Shown: positions 1 to 8,855 of the stretch, piece by piece | Position numbering within the stretch: position 1 is the stretch's first letter | Layout: every line of letters starts with the position of its first letter | NCBI RefSeq assembly: GCF_025245835.1 | Contig: NZ_JAOBWS010000002.1 | Span: forward strand, 62,001 to 126,000 | DNA length: 64,000 bases | Direction: 5' to 3' | Source of the DNA: Rheinheimera sp. 4Y26 | Lineage (GTDB): Bacteria > Pseudomonadota > Gammaproteobacteria > Enterobacterales > Alteromonadaceae | Translations under genes and position numbers: made by a program | The notes under the pieces: model-generated | The model's input: the letters and a program-made list of their open reading frames with translations, nothing else | Told to the model about the DNA's origin: nothing | Database searches by the model: none

Positions 1-1
1 T

Positions 2-298
2 GAAGTGGTGTTGTCGCTGACAGTCACAGCAACTATCGGTCAGGAAACGGCGTTTTTATGTGAAGTGCAACAAGCCGGTATTTTTTCAGTACCAGCATTA
101 AATGATGCTCAAATGGCGCACATGCTGGCAGCATTCTGCCCGAACATTCTGTTCCCGTATGCCCGTGAAGCAGTATCAAGCCTGGTCAACCGTGGTACTT
201 TCCCACAACTGAACCTGGCACCGGTAAACTTCGACGCCCTGTTTGCACAATATATGCAGCAGCGCCAGGCTGAAGCGCAAGCTCAGCTGCCAAACTAA
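2..298 (+). CDS. secB: Protein-export chaperone SecB (5' truncated by window edge)
   Basis: SecB is a cytosolic homotetrameric chaperone that holds preproteins unfolded and delivers them to SecA. Only the last 98 or so residues are present; the reading frame is open to the window edge, so the start lies upstream. The visible part matches the C-terminal half of SecB closely: [15 protein letters not shown], the [18 protein letters not shown] segment and [18 protein letters not shown]. The C-terminal tail is short and Gln/Ala-rich. gpsA follows only 13 bp downstream, the same order as in E. coli, so the two are probably co-transcribed. GTG at position 5 is an internal codon and not a start. Confidence 0.96.
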   Translation, partial: EVVLSLTVTATIGQETAFLCEVQQAGIFSVPALNDAQMAHMLAAFCPNILFPYAREAVSSLVNRGTFPQLNLAPVNFDALFAQYMQQRQAEAQAQLPN

Positions 299-311
299 TA
301 CAGCTTTTGTT

Positions 312-1310
312 ATGTCTGCGGCTATCACAGTTTTAGGCGCCGGTTCATACGGCACAGCGCTGGCTATTTGTCTGGCGCGTAATGGTCACCAGACCCTGTT
401 GTGGGGCCGCAGTAAACAAGATATTGCTGCGATGCAACAAGATCGGATCAACCATAAGTATCTGCCGGATATCAAACTGCCGGATACTTTAGCGGTAACA
501 TCCGATCTGCCATCGGCCGTTGCAGCCAGCCAGAACGTGCTGGTGGTGGTGCCGAGTCATGCTTTTGCTGACACCTTAAAACAAATTAAACCTTATTTGT
601 TACCACACGCCCGTGTGGCCTGGGCAACCAAAGGTTTAGAACCCGATACCGGTCGTCTGTTGCAGGATGTCGCCCGCGATATTCTCGGAGATGAGGTGTC
701 GCTGGCGGTCTTGTCAGGCCCGACTTTTGCCAAAGAGCTGGCGCAAGGTTTACCAACGGCAATTTCGCTGTCGTCCACTGATCCTGAATTTATCACTGTG
801 CTGTCGGATTTATTGCATTGTGGCCGTACTTTCCGGGTTTATACCAATCCGGATTTTATTGGTGTGCAGCTGGGCGGGGCAGTGAAAAACGTTATTGCGA
901 TAGGCGCCGGCATGGCCGACGGTATTGGTTTTGGTGCCAATGCCCGCACTGCGCTGATCACCCGGGGTTTGGCAGAAATGTGCCGCTTGGGTTGTGCCTT
1001 GGGTGCTCAAAAAGAAACCTTTATGGGCATGGCCGGTTTAGGCGATTTGGTTTTAACCTGTACCGACAACCAATCCCGTAACAGACGTTTTGGTTTGTTG
1101 CTGGGGCAAGGTGCTGGTGTGGAAGAGGCAATGACTTCGATTGGCCAGGTGGTGGAAGGTTACCGCAATGCCAAAGAAGTATTTAATCTGGCTACCCGCG
1201 TTGGTGTCGAGATGCCCATTACCGAGCAAATTTATCAGGTGTTATATCAGGGTAAAGATGCCCGCGCAGCTGCTATTGACTTGCTTGGCAGGGAAAAACG
1301 CGACGAATAA
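312..1310 (+). CDS. gpsA: Glycerol-3-phosphate dehydrogenase [NAD(P)+]
   Basis: GpsA reduces dihydroxyacetone phosphate to sn-glycerol 3-phosphate in the cytosol, supplying the backbone for phospholipids. The protein has 332 residues. It opens with the Rossmann motif [12 protein letters not shown], carries the NAD-binding WATKGLEP segment, and has the catalytic and substrate region [21 protein letters not shown] followed by [12 protein letters not shown]. An in-frame upstream ATG at 243 would overlap secB by 56 bp and adds 23 residues with no family similarity, so ATG 312 is chosen although no strong ribosome-binding site is visible. It follows secB as in E. coli; cysE, which comes next in E. 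coli, is absent here. Confidence 0.96.
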   Translation: MSAAITVLGAGSYGTALAICLARNGHQTLLWGRSKQDIAAMQQDRINHKYLPDIKLPDTLAVTSDLPSAVAASQNVLVVVPSHAFADTLKQIKPYLLPHARVAWATKGLEPDTGRLLQDVARDILGDEVSLAVLSGPTFAKELAQGLPTAISLSSTDPEFITVLSDLLHCGRTFRVYTNPDFIGVQLGGAVKNVIAIGAGMADGIGFGANARTALITRGLAEMCRLGCALGAQKETFMGMAGLGDLVLTCTDNQSRNRRFGLLLGQGAGVEEAMTSIGQVVEGYRNAKEVFNLATRVGVEMPITEQIYQVLYQGKDARAAAIDLLGREKRDE

Positions 1311-1345
1311 AAAAATCAGCCGTTGTACGGATGATTTTAAAGCAA

Positions 1346-1375
1346 TAAAAAACCGGCTATTTAGCCGGTTTTTTG
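1346..1375. terminator. Bidirectional terminator between gpsA and the GGDEF-EAL gene
   Basis: An 8-bp stem AACCGGCT/AGCCGGTT (1351-1358 and 1363-1370) with a four-base loop is flanked by A's on the left and T's on the right. It can terminate gpsA on the plus strand and the convergent gene on the minus strand. The minus-strand stop codon at 1361-1363 lies inside the hairpin. Confidence 0.8.
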
Positions 1376-3154
1376 TGTCTGCTGCTCAATCATTAAAATC
1401 TTGCTGATTTGCCCTGCATTCTGCGCCTGGCCAAATAACAGGCCGGTGCCAAGCTGACATCCCATCACATGCAATAAATAGCCTTGCATTTCGTTATCAA
1501 TCTGCAGCGCAGACACTCTGAGCTGTTGTGATGCTGCCAGACGGATCAGGCAACTGCACAAATGGCGTTTTTGGTCGTCATTTTCCAGTTCAGCTACGGT
1601 ACTTGCCGCCAGAATAACGCCGGTCCAGTAGGGTTGTTGTAATAAAAACAGCGGGGTCTGGCCGCTGCCGAAATTCAACCACCATAACGAAAAACCGGCT
1701 TTGGCCAGTGCTTCCATTTGCTTATGGGCAAGGCCTGGTTGCTCCAGATAATAAGTTTCGTCGATCATCAGCGAAAACAACGCCGGATCCAGCGTCCATT
1801 CCTGCAGATGATGCAGCAGATAAGCCACTAAATCGGGTTGTTGTAATTGCAAAGCTGATAATTCCAGCCGGATGCCAGGCACCGTCACGCCTTGCTGGCG
1901 CCATTGCCACAGTTGCTGGCACAGTTGCTGAAATTGCCAACGTTCAATCGCCAATAACTGATGGCTTTGTGCGGCCACAGCGGCAAAATCCTCTAACCAC
2001 AATAAACCCCTTTTGGGCGAATGCCAGGCCAGTTGCACTGTTAAAGCAGTCAGCAGATGTTGCTCCAACTGATAACAGGGTAAATAACAAAGTTCAAACT
2101 GATACTGGCGCAACGCTTGTTCCAGTTCATCCGCGGTTTGCCAGTCGGCAGGAGCAGCCAGGCCCGGTTGTTGCCAGAAAGTAATAGGTTGTTGTTGCTG
2201 CATGCCTTGTTGCAGTGCCCAGTTGGCATGTTGCAACAAAGCATCGCTGTCAGTACCGGATTGTGGATACACTGCAAGGCCAATATAACACTGCAGTGAT
2301 ACTTCAAAGTCGGTTAAAGGGCAGGGGTTTTGTAAACAGAGCTGCAGCTGCCGTGCCAGCTGCCACAACGCCAGTTCAGTTTGTTGCTGGCAATGTTCAG
2401 GTTTAAAAATAAGCGCAAAACGTCGTTCGGAAAATTGCCCCAATACGGCGGCTGGCGGTAAATGTTGTTGCAGTTGTTCGGCGACCCAACATTCGAGGAT
2501 CAGTGCCTGCTGATTACCAAATTGTTGTCTTATTTGGTTCAGCTCAGTCAGCTCCAGCAGTGCCACGGCGCAATGGCGCTGGCTGGCCTGACACTGTTGT
2601 AACACGGGTTCCAGTTGCGCCAGCCATAAAGTCCGGTTTGATAATCCTGTTAACGCGTCGTGGGTGCTGAGTTGTTGCAGCTGCGCCTGTTGTTGTTGCT
2701 CTGCGCTGATGTCATGTTGCACCACCAGATAAAAGGTTGATTTGTTGTGTAATAACCTGGTGATCCAAAGTTGCATGGCTTTAGGTTCGGTCTCGGTACT
2801 GAGCCAGACCATGCCGTGCCAGTGCGATTGATGCTGTAATTCAGCGCTGATATCCGGCCAGGCTGACTGCTGACAATATTTACTTTGATAATATTGTGGT
2901 TTGGAGCCAGGTAGCCAATTTAACTGTTGGGCTGCCGGGTTCGCCTGCAGCAATTGAAAGTCTGTGTCGGCCAGCCAGACTACACAGGGGCAACTGCTGA
3001 AAAAACTGTCCAGCGACAGATGTTGCACCGGACTGCGCTGCAGTTGAGCGCGGCGTTGGATCAACACCCAGGCCAGCAGCAGAACTAAACCCAAACCAGG
3101 GACAGATAATACAAAAGAGCTGGCAAACTCTGTGTAGCTGCTGTGTAACATCAT
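1361..3154 (-). CDS. Membrane-anchored PAS/GGDEF/EAL protein with degenerate catalytic motifs
   Basis: This 597-residue protein has one N-terminal membrane segment (about residues 12-33), a PAS-like region (about 50-150), a GGDEF-like domain (about 160-320) and an EAL-like domain (about 345-590). The linker before the GGDEF domain has the usual THDALTGLSNR sequence, but the active-site loop reads SERRFALIF (242-250) where GG(D/E)EF is expected. The EAL signature is replaced by TALTVQLAW, and the metal-binding DDFGTG loop by LNFGSG. Both diguanylate cyclase and phosphodiesterase activity are therefore probably lost. This is the situation in E. coli CsrD, but domain order and sequence do not let me call it CsrD. 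The protein is very rich in glutamine. It is transcribed alone, convergent with gpsA. Confidence 0.8.
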   Translation of the reverse strand: MMLHSSYTEFASSFVLSVPGLGLVLLLAWVLIQRRAQLQRSPVQHLSLDSFFSSCPCVVWLADTDFQLLQANPAAQQLNWLPGSKPQYYQSKYCQQSAWPDISAELQHQSHWHGMVWLSTETEPKAMQLWITRLLHNKSTFYLVVQHDISAEQQQQAQLQQLSTHDALTGLSNRTLWLAQLEPVLQQCQASQRHCAVALLELTELNQIRQQFGNQQALILECWVAEQLQQHLPPAAVLGQFSERRFALIFKPEHCQQQTELALWQLARQLQLCLQNPCPLTDFEVSLQCYIGLAVYPQSGTDSDALLQHANWALQQGMQQQQPITFWQQPGLAAPADWQTADELEQALRQYQFELCYLPCYQLEQHLLTALTVQLAWHSPKRGLLWLEDFAAVAAQSHQLLAIERWQFQQLCQQLWQWRQQGVTVPGIRLELSALQLQQPDLVAYLLHHLQEWTLDPALFSLMIDETYYLEQPGLAHKQMEALAKAGFSLWWLNFGSGQTPLFLLQQPYWTGVILAASTVAELENDDQKRHLCSCLIRLAASQQLRVSALQIDNEMQGYLLHVMGCQLGTGLLFGQAQNAGQISKILMIEQQTQKTG

Positions 3155-3240
3155 GGCTTCCTTGCTTACATATGTCCCGAAATTATTGGTGAAGCCTGGC
3201 CAAATTACCAGCAGTCTGGCTTTTTTATCCTTGGGCTTTT

Positions 3241-3270
3241 TTGTGTCCGTATTATAAATTTCGGTATACT
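3241..3270 (+). promoter_or_regulatory. Candidate sigma-70 promoter for trmL-fieF
   Basis: TATACT at 3265-3270 is a good -10 element. TTGTGT at 3241-3246 is a weak -35 at 18-bp spacing. It lies about 85 bp before trmL in the divergent gap. Assigned by eye only. Confidence 0.35.
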
Positions 3271-3353
3271 GCCGTTTTTATCTGATTGTTTCTGAACAAG
3301 CTGAAGTTCAGAAGCTGCCATGCCAGGCGCTGGCAAAAGCGGAAGTTACCTTT

Positions 3354-3818
3354 ATGTTTCATATCGCATTATTTGAACCGAAAATTGCACCAAATTGTGG
3401 CAACATTATCAGGCTGGCCGCCAATAACGGTTGTGCTTTGCATTTAATCGAACCTTTAGGTTTTGATTTTGAAGAAAAAAAACTGCGCCGTGCCGGACTG
3501 GATTATCATGATTTAGCCAGAGTAAGCCGCCACGCCAATTACGACGCATTTTTACAGGCGATGAATGGCAGGCGTATTATCGCCTGCACCACTAAAGGCA
3601 GCCGTCCTCATACCGAAGTGGCGTATCAGGCTGGTGATGTATTGTTGTTTGGCTCCGAAACTCATGGTTTGCCAGACGCAGTGCGTAATGCCATAGCGCC
3701 TGAGTTTCGTATCCGAATCCCGATGATGGCCGATGCCCGCAGTTTAAATCTGGCCAATGCAGTGGCCATTATCAGTTATGAAGCCTGGCGGCAGCAGGGG
3801 TTTGCCGGCGCAGTTTAA
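3354..3818 (+). CDS. trmL: tRNA (cytidine(34)-2'-O)-methyltransferase TrmL
   Basis: TrmL is a small SPOUT-fold enzyme that uses S-adenosylmethionine to 2'-O-methylate the wobble base of tRNA-Leu isoacceptors. The 154-residue length is the family norm. Diagnostic segments are the start [20 protein letters not shown], the [16 protein letters not shown] segment, [11 protein letters not shown] in the SAM-binding knot, and the C-terminal [18 protein letters not shown]. Fifteen bp separate it from fieF on the same strand, so the two probably form one transcript. In E. coli trmL also lies close to secB-gpsA. Confidence 0.95.
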   Translation: MFHIALFEPKIAPNCGNIIRLAANNGCALHLIEPLGFDFEEKKLRRAGLDYHDLARVSRHANYDAFLQAMNGRRIIACTTKGSRPHTEVAYQAGDVLLFGSETHGLPDAVRNAIAPEFRIRIPMMADARSLNLANAVAIISYEAWRQQGFAGAV

Positions 3819-3833
3819 CCACAGGAGTGTGTC

Positions 3834-4757
3834 ATGAGTCATGCGAATTATCAGTTGTGGGTGCGCCGTTCCGGCTATCTGACCCTGCTGACGGCTTTGG
3901 TGATTGTGGCGTTAAAACTGACTGCCGCTATTATGACCAACGCCGCTTCGGCACTGGCATCTTTTATGGATGCTTTGCTGGATGTGCTGGTGTCGACGCT
4001 GAATTTTATTGCATTACGTTATGCGCTCAAGCCTGCTGATCAGGAGCATCGTTTTGGTCATGGCAAAGCCGAAGCCATTATGGCGTTGTTTCAGGCCGCC
4101 TTTTTAACCGGCGCTGCTGTGTTGTTGTTATATCAGGGCGTCAGCCGTTATTTTAGTCCTGAACCTGTGGGTGCCCTCAATAGCGGCATTCTTCTGACGT
4201 TCATTTGCACAGCTCTCACCCTGATGCTGGTGCTGGTACAGCGCTGGATCATCAAAAAAACCAGCTCTTTGGCGGTCAAAGCTGACTCTGCACATTACAG
4301 CGGTGATGTGCTGTTGAACCTGTCTGTGATAGCGGCGCTGTGGCTGGTGAATAATTCTGTACTCTGGGCTGATGCGGTGATGACGGCGCTGATAGCGCTG
4401 TATTTGTTATGGACAGCCTGGCAGCTGGCACTGGAGAGTTTACGGCATTTACTTGATGAAGAGCTGACCGACGCTGAGCGCACCCAAATTGTCGACGTCC
4501 TGCATCAACTGCCGGAAGTCTATGGTGTGGATCAGCTGAAAACCCGTCAGGCCGGTTTAACAGTCTTTGTACAGCTGAGGTTACTGTTGTCCGATCAGCT
4601 ATCGTTGTTACACGCGCATGACATTGTGGATCAGGCCGAACATAAAGTGGCAGCCTTATTCCGTGATGCCGATGTGATTATCCATGCCGATCCGGTTTCT
4701 GTGGTGCCTGTGCCTGAATATCCAAAACCCCGGACAAAAACTGATTCACAGCGCTGA
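3834..4757 (+). CDS. fieF: Cation-efflux pump FieF (cation diffusion facilitator)
   Basis: FieF is an inner-membrane dimer exchanging Zn2+/Fe2+/Cd2+ for protons. The 307 residues include six predicted membrane helices and a cytoplasmic C-terminal domain. The tetrahedral transport site is intact: D46 and D50 (DALLD) in helix 2 and H153 and D157 (HYSGD) in helix 5, with the same numbering as E. coli FieF. The HRFGHGKAEA loop is also conserved. AGGAG at 3823-3827 supports ATG 3834. The last 80 bp overlap the 3' end of convergent pldB, and the tail beyond about residue 298 has no obvious family counterpart. fieF sits next to the cpx genes as in E. coli. Confidence 0.93.
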   Translation: MSHANYQLWVRRSGYLTLLTALVIVALKLTAAIMTNAASALASFMDALLDVLVSTLNFIALRYALKPADQEHRFGHGKAEAIMALFQAAFLTGAAVLLLYQGVSRYFSPEPVGALNSGILLTFICTALTLMLVLVQRWIIKKTSSLAVKADSAHYSGDVLLNLSVIAALWLVNNSVLWADAVMTALIALYLLWTAWQLALESLRHLLDEELTDAERTQIVDVLHQLPEVYGVDQLKTRQAGLTVFVQLRLLLSDQLSLLHAHDIVDQAEHKVAALFRDADVIIHADPVSVVPVPEYPKPRTKTDSQR

Positions 4758-5760
4758 ACCACTGGCTGCGGACCTCATCCGTTTCTGTGAGTAATTCATG
4801 CCGGGCGCCCTGAATTGTCAGGGCGTCCGGCAGTGGCTGTTGCCGGCGCCAATGCTGCCACAATAACAGCTGCTGGCGGTTATCTACCACAGTATCTTCT
4901 GCACCTTGCAATAGTAAACAAGGCATAGCCGGCGCCGGTCCGCTGTGAAGCTTTTCGCAAGCCGCTAAAGCTTCAGCCAGCCAGTGCCAGCTGACACCAC
5001 CCAGCTGATATGCTGGATATTGCTGATATAAATCACGAAACCATTGGTAGCGCTCAGCACTGTGGCTTAAGTCATTGCCCTCAAAAGCTTTGTGCTGGTA
5101 AGGCCCCTGACCTGGCACATACCAGGGCTGCTCGCTGCATAGCCGGTTCAACCCACGCATAAAATTGGCCATGGCTGCTGCAATACCTGCCGGTATCGGG
5201 TTGGTGTGAATGCCCCACATCGGTGAGCTGAAAATAGCCGCCTGAATCAGGCCTGGTCTTTGTTGCTGTAAATACGCGGCCAGAATGGCGCCACCCATCG
5301 AATGGGCAACGGCCAGCAGGGGTAAGCTGCAGCAACCTGGTATGATTTCTTCAATAAACAGCTGTAAATCAGCAACATAATCGGAAAAATCTTTGACATA
5401 ACCGCGCTGTGGGTCAGCCAATAAACGCTCTGAAGCACCCTGACCCCGATGATCCAGCACAAACACCTGATAACCCGAATGCAGCGCATCGGCAATAAAC
5501 TCGGCATATTTATGGCCAGCTTCGATGCGGCCCGGTACCAACACTAAAGCGGCAGTGGCCTGTGCCGGTTGCCAGCTGCTGTAGTGCAGTCGACAGCCGC
5601 CCGTGCCGGTAAAATAATGGTGTTGACCTTGTTGCCACAGTTGCTGCAAAGCGACAGTGGCGGTGCCTGAACTGAAATCAGCCTGAGTTAAACCAGGCTT
5701 CAGCATTGGGAATAACGTCAAACCGGACTGCTCCTGTTGGCGAAAGTGAATTCTATACAT
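4678..5760 (-). CDS. pldB: Lysophospholipase L2-like alpha/beta hydrolase
   Basis: PldB hydrolyses 2-acyl lysophospholipids at the inner membrane. This 360-residue protein has the alpha/beta-hydrolase core: LVLVPGRIEAGHKYAEF as oxyanion region, VFVLDHRGQGASER, the nucleophile elbow AHSMGG, an acid residue near LLLQGAEDTVVD and a histidine in IQGARHELLTETD. The start is uncertain: ATG 5760 overlaps cpxA by 43 bp, while an in-frame ATG at 5706 starts 12 bp after the cpxA stop; neither has a strong Shine-Dalgarno. In either case it lies directly behind cpxA on the same strand, so it is probably a third member of a cpxR-cpxA-pldB operon. Its 3' end overlaps fieF. Confidence 0.88.
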   Translation of the reverse strand: MYRIHFRQQEQSGLTLFPMLKPGLTQADFSSGTATVALQQLWQQGQHHYFTGTGGCRLHYSSWQPAQATAALVLVPGRIEAGHKYAEFIADALHSGYQVFVLDHRGQGASERLLADPQRGYVKDFSDYVADLQLFIEEIIPGCCSLPLLAVAHSMGGAILAAYLQQQRPGLIQAAIFSSPMWGIHTNPIPAGIAAAMANFMRGLNRLCSEQPWYVPGQGPYQHKAFEGNDLSHSAERYQWFRDLYQQYPAYQLGGVSWHWLAEALAACEKLHSGPAPAMPCLLLQGAEDTVVDNRQQLLLWQHWRRQQPLPDALTIQGARHELLTETDEVRSQWFSAVNQFLSGVLDIQAQAPQKPDRHG

Positions 5761-7091
5761 AAACCGCCGCTATCCGGCAGGCTGGCGCTGATGCTGCCGC
5801 CATGTTGTTTTGCCGCTTGTGCTGCAATGGCAAGACCCAGGCCTGTACCGCCTGTTGCGCTGTTGCGGCTGTCAGACACCCGGTAAAAAGGCGCAAAAAT
5901 CTGCGTCAGGCAATCTGGTGGAATACCCGGGCCCTGATCGCAGATGCGAAGTTTGGTCTGGTTTTGCTCTTGTAACAGGCGTAGCTGAATGTTGCCGCCT
6001 GGCGGGCTGTATTTAATGGCATTACGCAGCACATTTTCAATAGCACGGGCCAGCAGCCTGCTGTCACATTGCAGCAGGCAGCGCGCCGGGCTGTCGCGGT
6101 GCAGGCTTAACTGTTTTTCGTCGGCATCCAGCCTGTTTACTTCAAAAATTTCTTCAATCAGTTCAACGAGGTCCAGCTCCTGCAATTGCAACTGATACTG
6201 ACCGGCATCCAACCGGCTGAAAGTGAGTAACTCTTCCAGTAAAGCGTCGATCCGCTCCAGCTCCTGTTGTAACCTTGGTAATTGCTGGCCGCCGCCCTGA
6301 CGTTGCTCCAGGGCGATGGCAAGCTGCGCCCGGGTTAAAGGTGAGCGTAGCTCGTGCGACACATCTCTTAATAATCTTTGTTGGTTTTGCAATAAATCAC
6401 TGATTTTACTCGCCATAAGATTAAAACCGCGGCCAAGCTCGCCTATTTCATCCTGCCGGCGGGCCGGTGCTTCGGCACGGGCCTGTAAATCGCCGGCGGC
6501 AAAGTCGAGACTTTTTTGTTGCAACAGCCGAAGCGGTTTGGTGATGCTAAGCGCCAGCACAATACTGGCCAGTGCTGACACTGCAAATAACAGCAGCGGT
6601 AACAAATACTTAGGCAGTGCCATTAAATCAAAGCCCGGGTTTTGTGGCCTGGCGCGTTGTTGATACAGCGCCAGTGTTCTGCCGTTAAAATTCACCAGAA
6701 AGGGCCCGGCCAACAGCGTATTGCGATGCAGCAATAATCTGGGTTTATCCAGTTGCGACAACTCGGTCAGCCAGTTTTGATCAAAGTTACGCGGCAAAAT
6801 TTCGCTGTTCAGCACCTGATTGGTGTCGGGGTCCACCACCAGCCAGCGGTTGTGATCACGCCGGTTAATGCGTTTTGACAATTCTTCAATTGAATCCGCT
6901 TTTTGCAGCGATTTCAGCAAAGGTTGTAATTGATGGCTGATGTCGTGCGGCAGCCGGCGGATTTCGGTGTTGTCATTAAGCCCTTTGGCCAATAACCAGG
7001 CACCGGCCATCGTCAGCAATAACACCAGCCAGAACCAGGCAAAAATCCGTACCGCAAGATAACGGAGTGGATTCAGTGCTGCGAAGGTCAT
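5718..7091 (-). CDS. cpxA: Envelope-stress sensor histidine kinase CpxA
   Basis: CpxA is the inner-membrane kinase/phosphatase that senses misfolded periplasmic proteins and phosphorylates CpxR. At 457 residues it equals the E. coli protein in length. It has a first membrane helix (about 17-36), a periplasmic sensor domain (about 37-160), a second helix (about 161-183), a HAMP domain, the H-box RDVSHELRSPLTRAQ with phosphoacceptor H246, an N-box with NAIKYS, and the G1/G2 boxes DQGPGIP and GTGLGLAI. ATG overlaps the cpxR stop by 4 bp (ATGA), so the two are translationally coupled. Confidence 0.95.
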   Translation of the reverse strand: MTFAALNPLRYLAVRIFAWFWLVLLLTMAGAWLLAKGLNDNTEIRRLPHDISHQLQPLLKSLQKADSIEELSKRINRRDHNRWLVVDPDTNQVLNSEILPRNFDQNWLTELSQLDKPRLLLHRNTLLAGPFLVNFNGRTLALYQQRARPQNPGFDLMALPKYLLPLLLFAVSALASIVLALSITKPLRLLQQKSLDFAAGDLQARAEAPARRQDEIGELGRGFNLMASKISDLLQNQQRLLRDVSHELRSPLTRAQLAIALEQRQGGGQQLPRLQQELERIDALLEELLTFSRLDAGQYQLQLQELDLVELIEEIFEVNRLDADEKQLSLHRDSPARCLLQCDSRLLARAIENVLRNAIKYSPPGGNIQLRLLQEQNQTKLRICDQGPGIPPDCLTQIFAPFYRVSDSRNSATGGTGLGLAIAAQAAKQHGGSISASLPDSGGLCIEFTFANRSSPV

Positions 7092-7786
7092 GCTTGCTCC
7101 AGAAATAAATAACCACTGCCACGCAACGTCTGAATTTTTTCACCGGCATCGGCCACACTGAGTTTTTTGCGGATATTGCTGATATGCACATCCAGGCTGC
7201 GGTCGTACAGTTGCAGTGTGCGGCCCAGTACTTCTTTACTTAAGTCTTCTTTGGTAATAACGCTGCCGGCATGGCTCATCAGGTAATCCAGCAGCTGAAA
7301 CTCAGTCGCGGTCAGCACCACAACACTGCCTGCGCAGTGCACCTGGCGGTTTTGCCGGTTTAGCTGCACATTATTCAGCTCCAGCAGATTGTGTTGCTGC
7401 GGCGCAGCAGGTTGTTGGGCAAGTTCGACCCGCCGCAGGATGGCGCGCACCCGGGCACTTAGTTCTCTGGGATTAAAAGGTTTGGCCAGATAATCATCGG
7501 CGCCAAGTTCCAGCCCGACAATACGGTCGATGTCATCACCACGCGCTGTTAACATCAGCACAGGGCAATAACTCGATTGCCGTAGCTGGCGCAGCAAAGA
7601 TAAACCATCCAGCCCAGGCAGCATCACATCGAGCAAAATCAGCTGATACTGGCCGCTTTGCGCCCGAAGCAAACCGGCCGGGCCGTCGGCTGCTCTGTCC
7701 AGATGAAAACCATCCAGCGTCAGGTAATCGATCACCAGCTGACTCAGCTCATCGTCATCATCAATCAGCAGGATTTTTGGGGTCAT
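7088..7786 (-). CDS. cpxR: Envelope-stress response regulator CpxR
   Basis: CpxR is an OmpR-family DNA-binding regulator activated by CpxA. The 232 residues match E. coli CpxR in length. The receiver domain has acidic residues D9-D12, the phosphoacceptor D53 in LLDVMLPGLDG, T in LMLTARG and K in YLAKPF. The winged-helix domain has the RSLDVHISNIRKKL recognition region and the RGSGYLF wing. It is first in the minus-strand unit and is divergent from cpxP; the shared gap holds a candidate CpxR site at 7848-7863, consistent with autoregulation. Confidence 0.96.
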   Translation of the reverse strand: MTPKILLIDDDDELSQLVIDYLTLDGFHLDRAADGPAGLLRAQSGQYQLILLDVMLPGLDGLSLLRQLRQSSYCPVLMLTARGDDIDRIVGLELGADDYLAKPFNPRELSARVRAILRRVELAQQPAAPQQHNLLELNNVQLNRQNRQVHCAGSVVVLTATEFQLLDYLMSHAGSVITKEDLSKEVLGRTLQLYDRSLDVHISNIRKKLSVADAGEKIQTLRGSGYLFLEQA

Positions 7787-7847
7787 GGCTTATCCTCAAG
7801 GCTGGCTCAGGTGCAGTTTATCGCTGTGACACAAAGCGACAATGCTC

Positions 7848-7863
7848 TTTACACAACCTTTAC
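7848..7863. promoter_or_regulatory. Candidate CpxR box between cpxR and cpxP
   Basis: Two direct TTTAC words (7848-7852 and 7859-7863) are separated by 6 bp, which is the complement of the known CpxR recognition pattern GTAAA-N(4-8)-GTAAA. It lies in the divergent cpxR/cpxP gap, about 100 bp from cpxP and 62 bp from cpxR, where Cpx autoregulation would be expected. Confidence 0.6.
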
Positions 7864-7965
7864 CCTGGCTTGGCGTTGCTTTGCATAACACAGAGTATGC
7901 TTGTTTCATCGCTGCTGAGTCCAGCGCAATCAATGTAAAACAACCCCAGAGTCATGGAGCTTAAA

Positions 7966-8436
7966 ATGAAAAAATTCAATCTGTTAGCTTTAGTTTTGTC
8001 CTCAGTTCTTGTGGCTGGTGCCAGCACTGCAGTTTTGGCTGGTGATCGCCATGGTGGTCACGGTAGCCATTTATTGGCCGATGGCAAAATGTTTAAAGGG
8101 CTGGATTTAACCGACGCACAAAAAACGCAGGTGGATGCGCTGTTAAAAGCCCACCGCGAACAAATGCTGAATAAAGCTGAACGTTATGCCATGCATGAAG
8201 AGCTGCAGTCGGTGTTAAACAGTGACACTTTTGATGAAGCCGGTGTGCGGGTCATTCTGGAAAAACAGCAGGCGAAAAAACTGGAGCAGGAAGTCGCGCA
8301 GCTGAAGTTACAACACCAAATCCGGGCTTTATTAACGCCGGAGCAAAAAGCCAAACTGGATGAACGTAAAGCGAAAATGCGCCAGCGTATGCAGGAAAAA
8401 ATGGCAGAGCACCAGGGCAAAGCAGGCACTGAATAA
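7966..8436 (+). CDS. cpxP: CpxP/Spy-family periplasmic protein
   Basis: CpxP-like proteins are periplasmic helical dimers that damp CpxA signalling and bind misfolded proteins. The 156 residues begin with a signal peptide (MKKFNLLALV... ending near VLA|GD). A His/Gly-rich stretch follows (DRHGGHGSH), which could bind metal. Two LTxxQ family motifs are present, LTDAQ and LTPEQ, in a long helical, charged protein. ATG 7954 is in frame, but GGAG at 7956-7959 sits correctly for ATG 7966, so the latter is chosen. The position divergent from cpxRA is the E. coli arrangement. Confidence 0.88.
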   Translation: MKKFNLLALVLSSVLVAGASTAVLAGDRHGGHGSHLLADGKMFKGLDLTDAQKTQVDALLKAHREQMLNKAERYAMHEELQSVLNSDTFDEAGVRVILEKQQAKKLEQEVAQLKLQHQIRALLTPEQKAKLDERKAKMRQRMQEKMAEHQGKAGTE

Positions 8437-8472
8437 ACAAAGCCGCAGTTCGCGTTTTGAAAAGCGCATACA

Positions 8473-8500
8473 ACAAAGCCGGATTATTCCGGCTTTGTGT
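8473..8500 (+). terminator. Hairpin after cpxP
   Basis: An 11-bp stem (8473-8483 with 8488-8498, ACAAAGCCGGA pattern) encloses a TTAT loop 36 bp after the cpxP stop. The T-tail is interrupted by G's, so termination may be incomplete. Confidence 0.5.
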
Positions 8501-8855
8501 TGTCTGGCTGGCAGCTATTACGCAGAATTACGCCGATATAGCGGTGAAAAGCTAAAAAAATCATCAGTCTGGAAAAATAATTGGAGTAATCACTTTAAAC
8601 AGCGATACACAAAGATCGGCGTAAATGCGCTGGAGGCCGGGCTTTTATATCAGCAGTTACTTAACCATCTCAGATTTTTATCTAAAAAATATTTAAACAA
8701 CACAGTGTTATTTCTTGTGTTTTGTTAACAAATTTACCCAAAAGCTTTGGTTGTGTTCAGCCTTTTTTACTCTATCTTGGAACCCTGACGGGCTGTGCCT
8801 GACTGCTGTAACAGGTAATTCCCGAACATAATCAATAACAAGATGGGGATAGACG
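8501..8855. other. Intergenic region before the lipase; no gene seen
   Basis: This AT-rich stretch holds no convincing gene. The open frame 8360-8728 on the plus strand mostly overlaps cpxP and has no start signal or recognisable protein character. A weak promoter-like pair, TTGTGT at 8751-8756 and TATCTT at 8773-8778 (16-bp spacing), could serve the lipase. Confidence 0.4.

Noticed and set aside
8360-8728. 122-codon plus-strand open frame after cpxP
   Set aside because: It starts inside cpxP in another frame and runs through the cpxP hairpin; composition is not protein-like.
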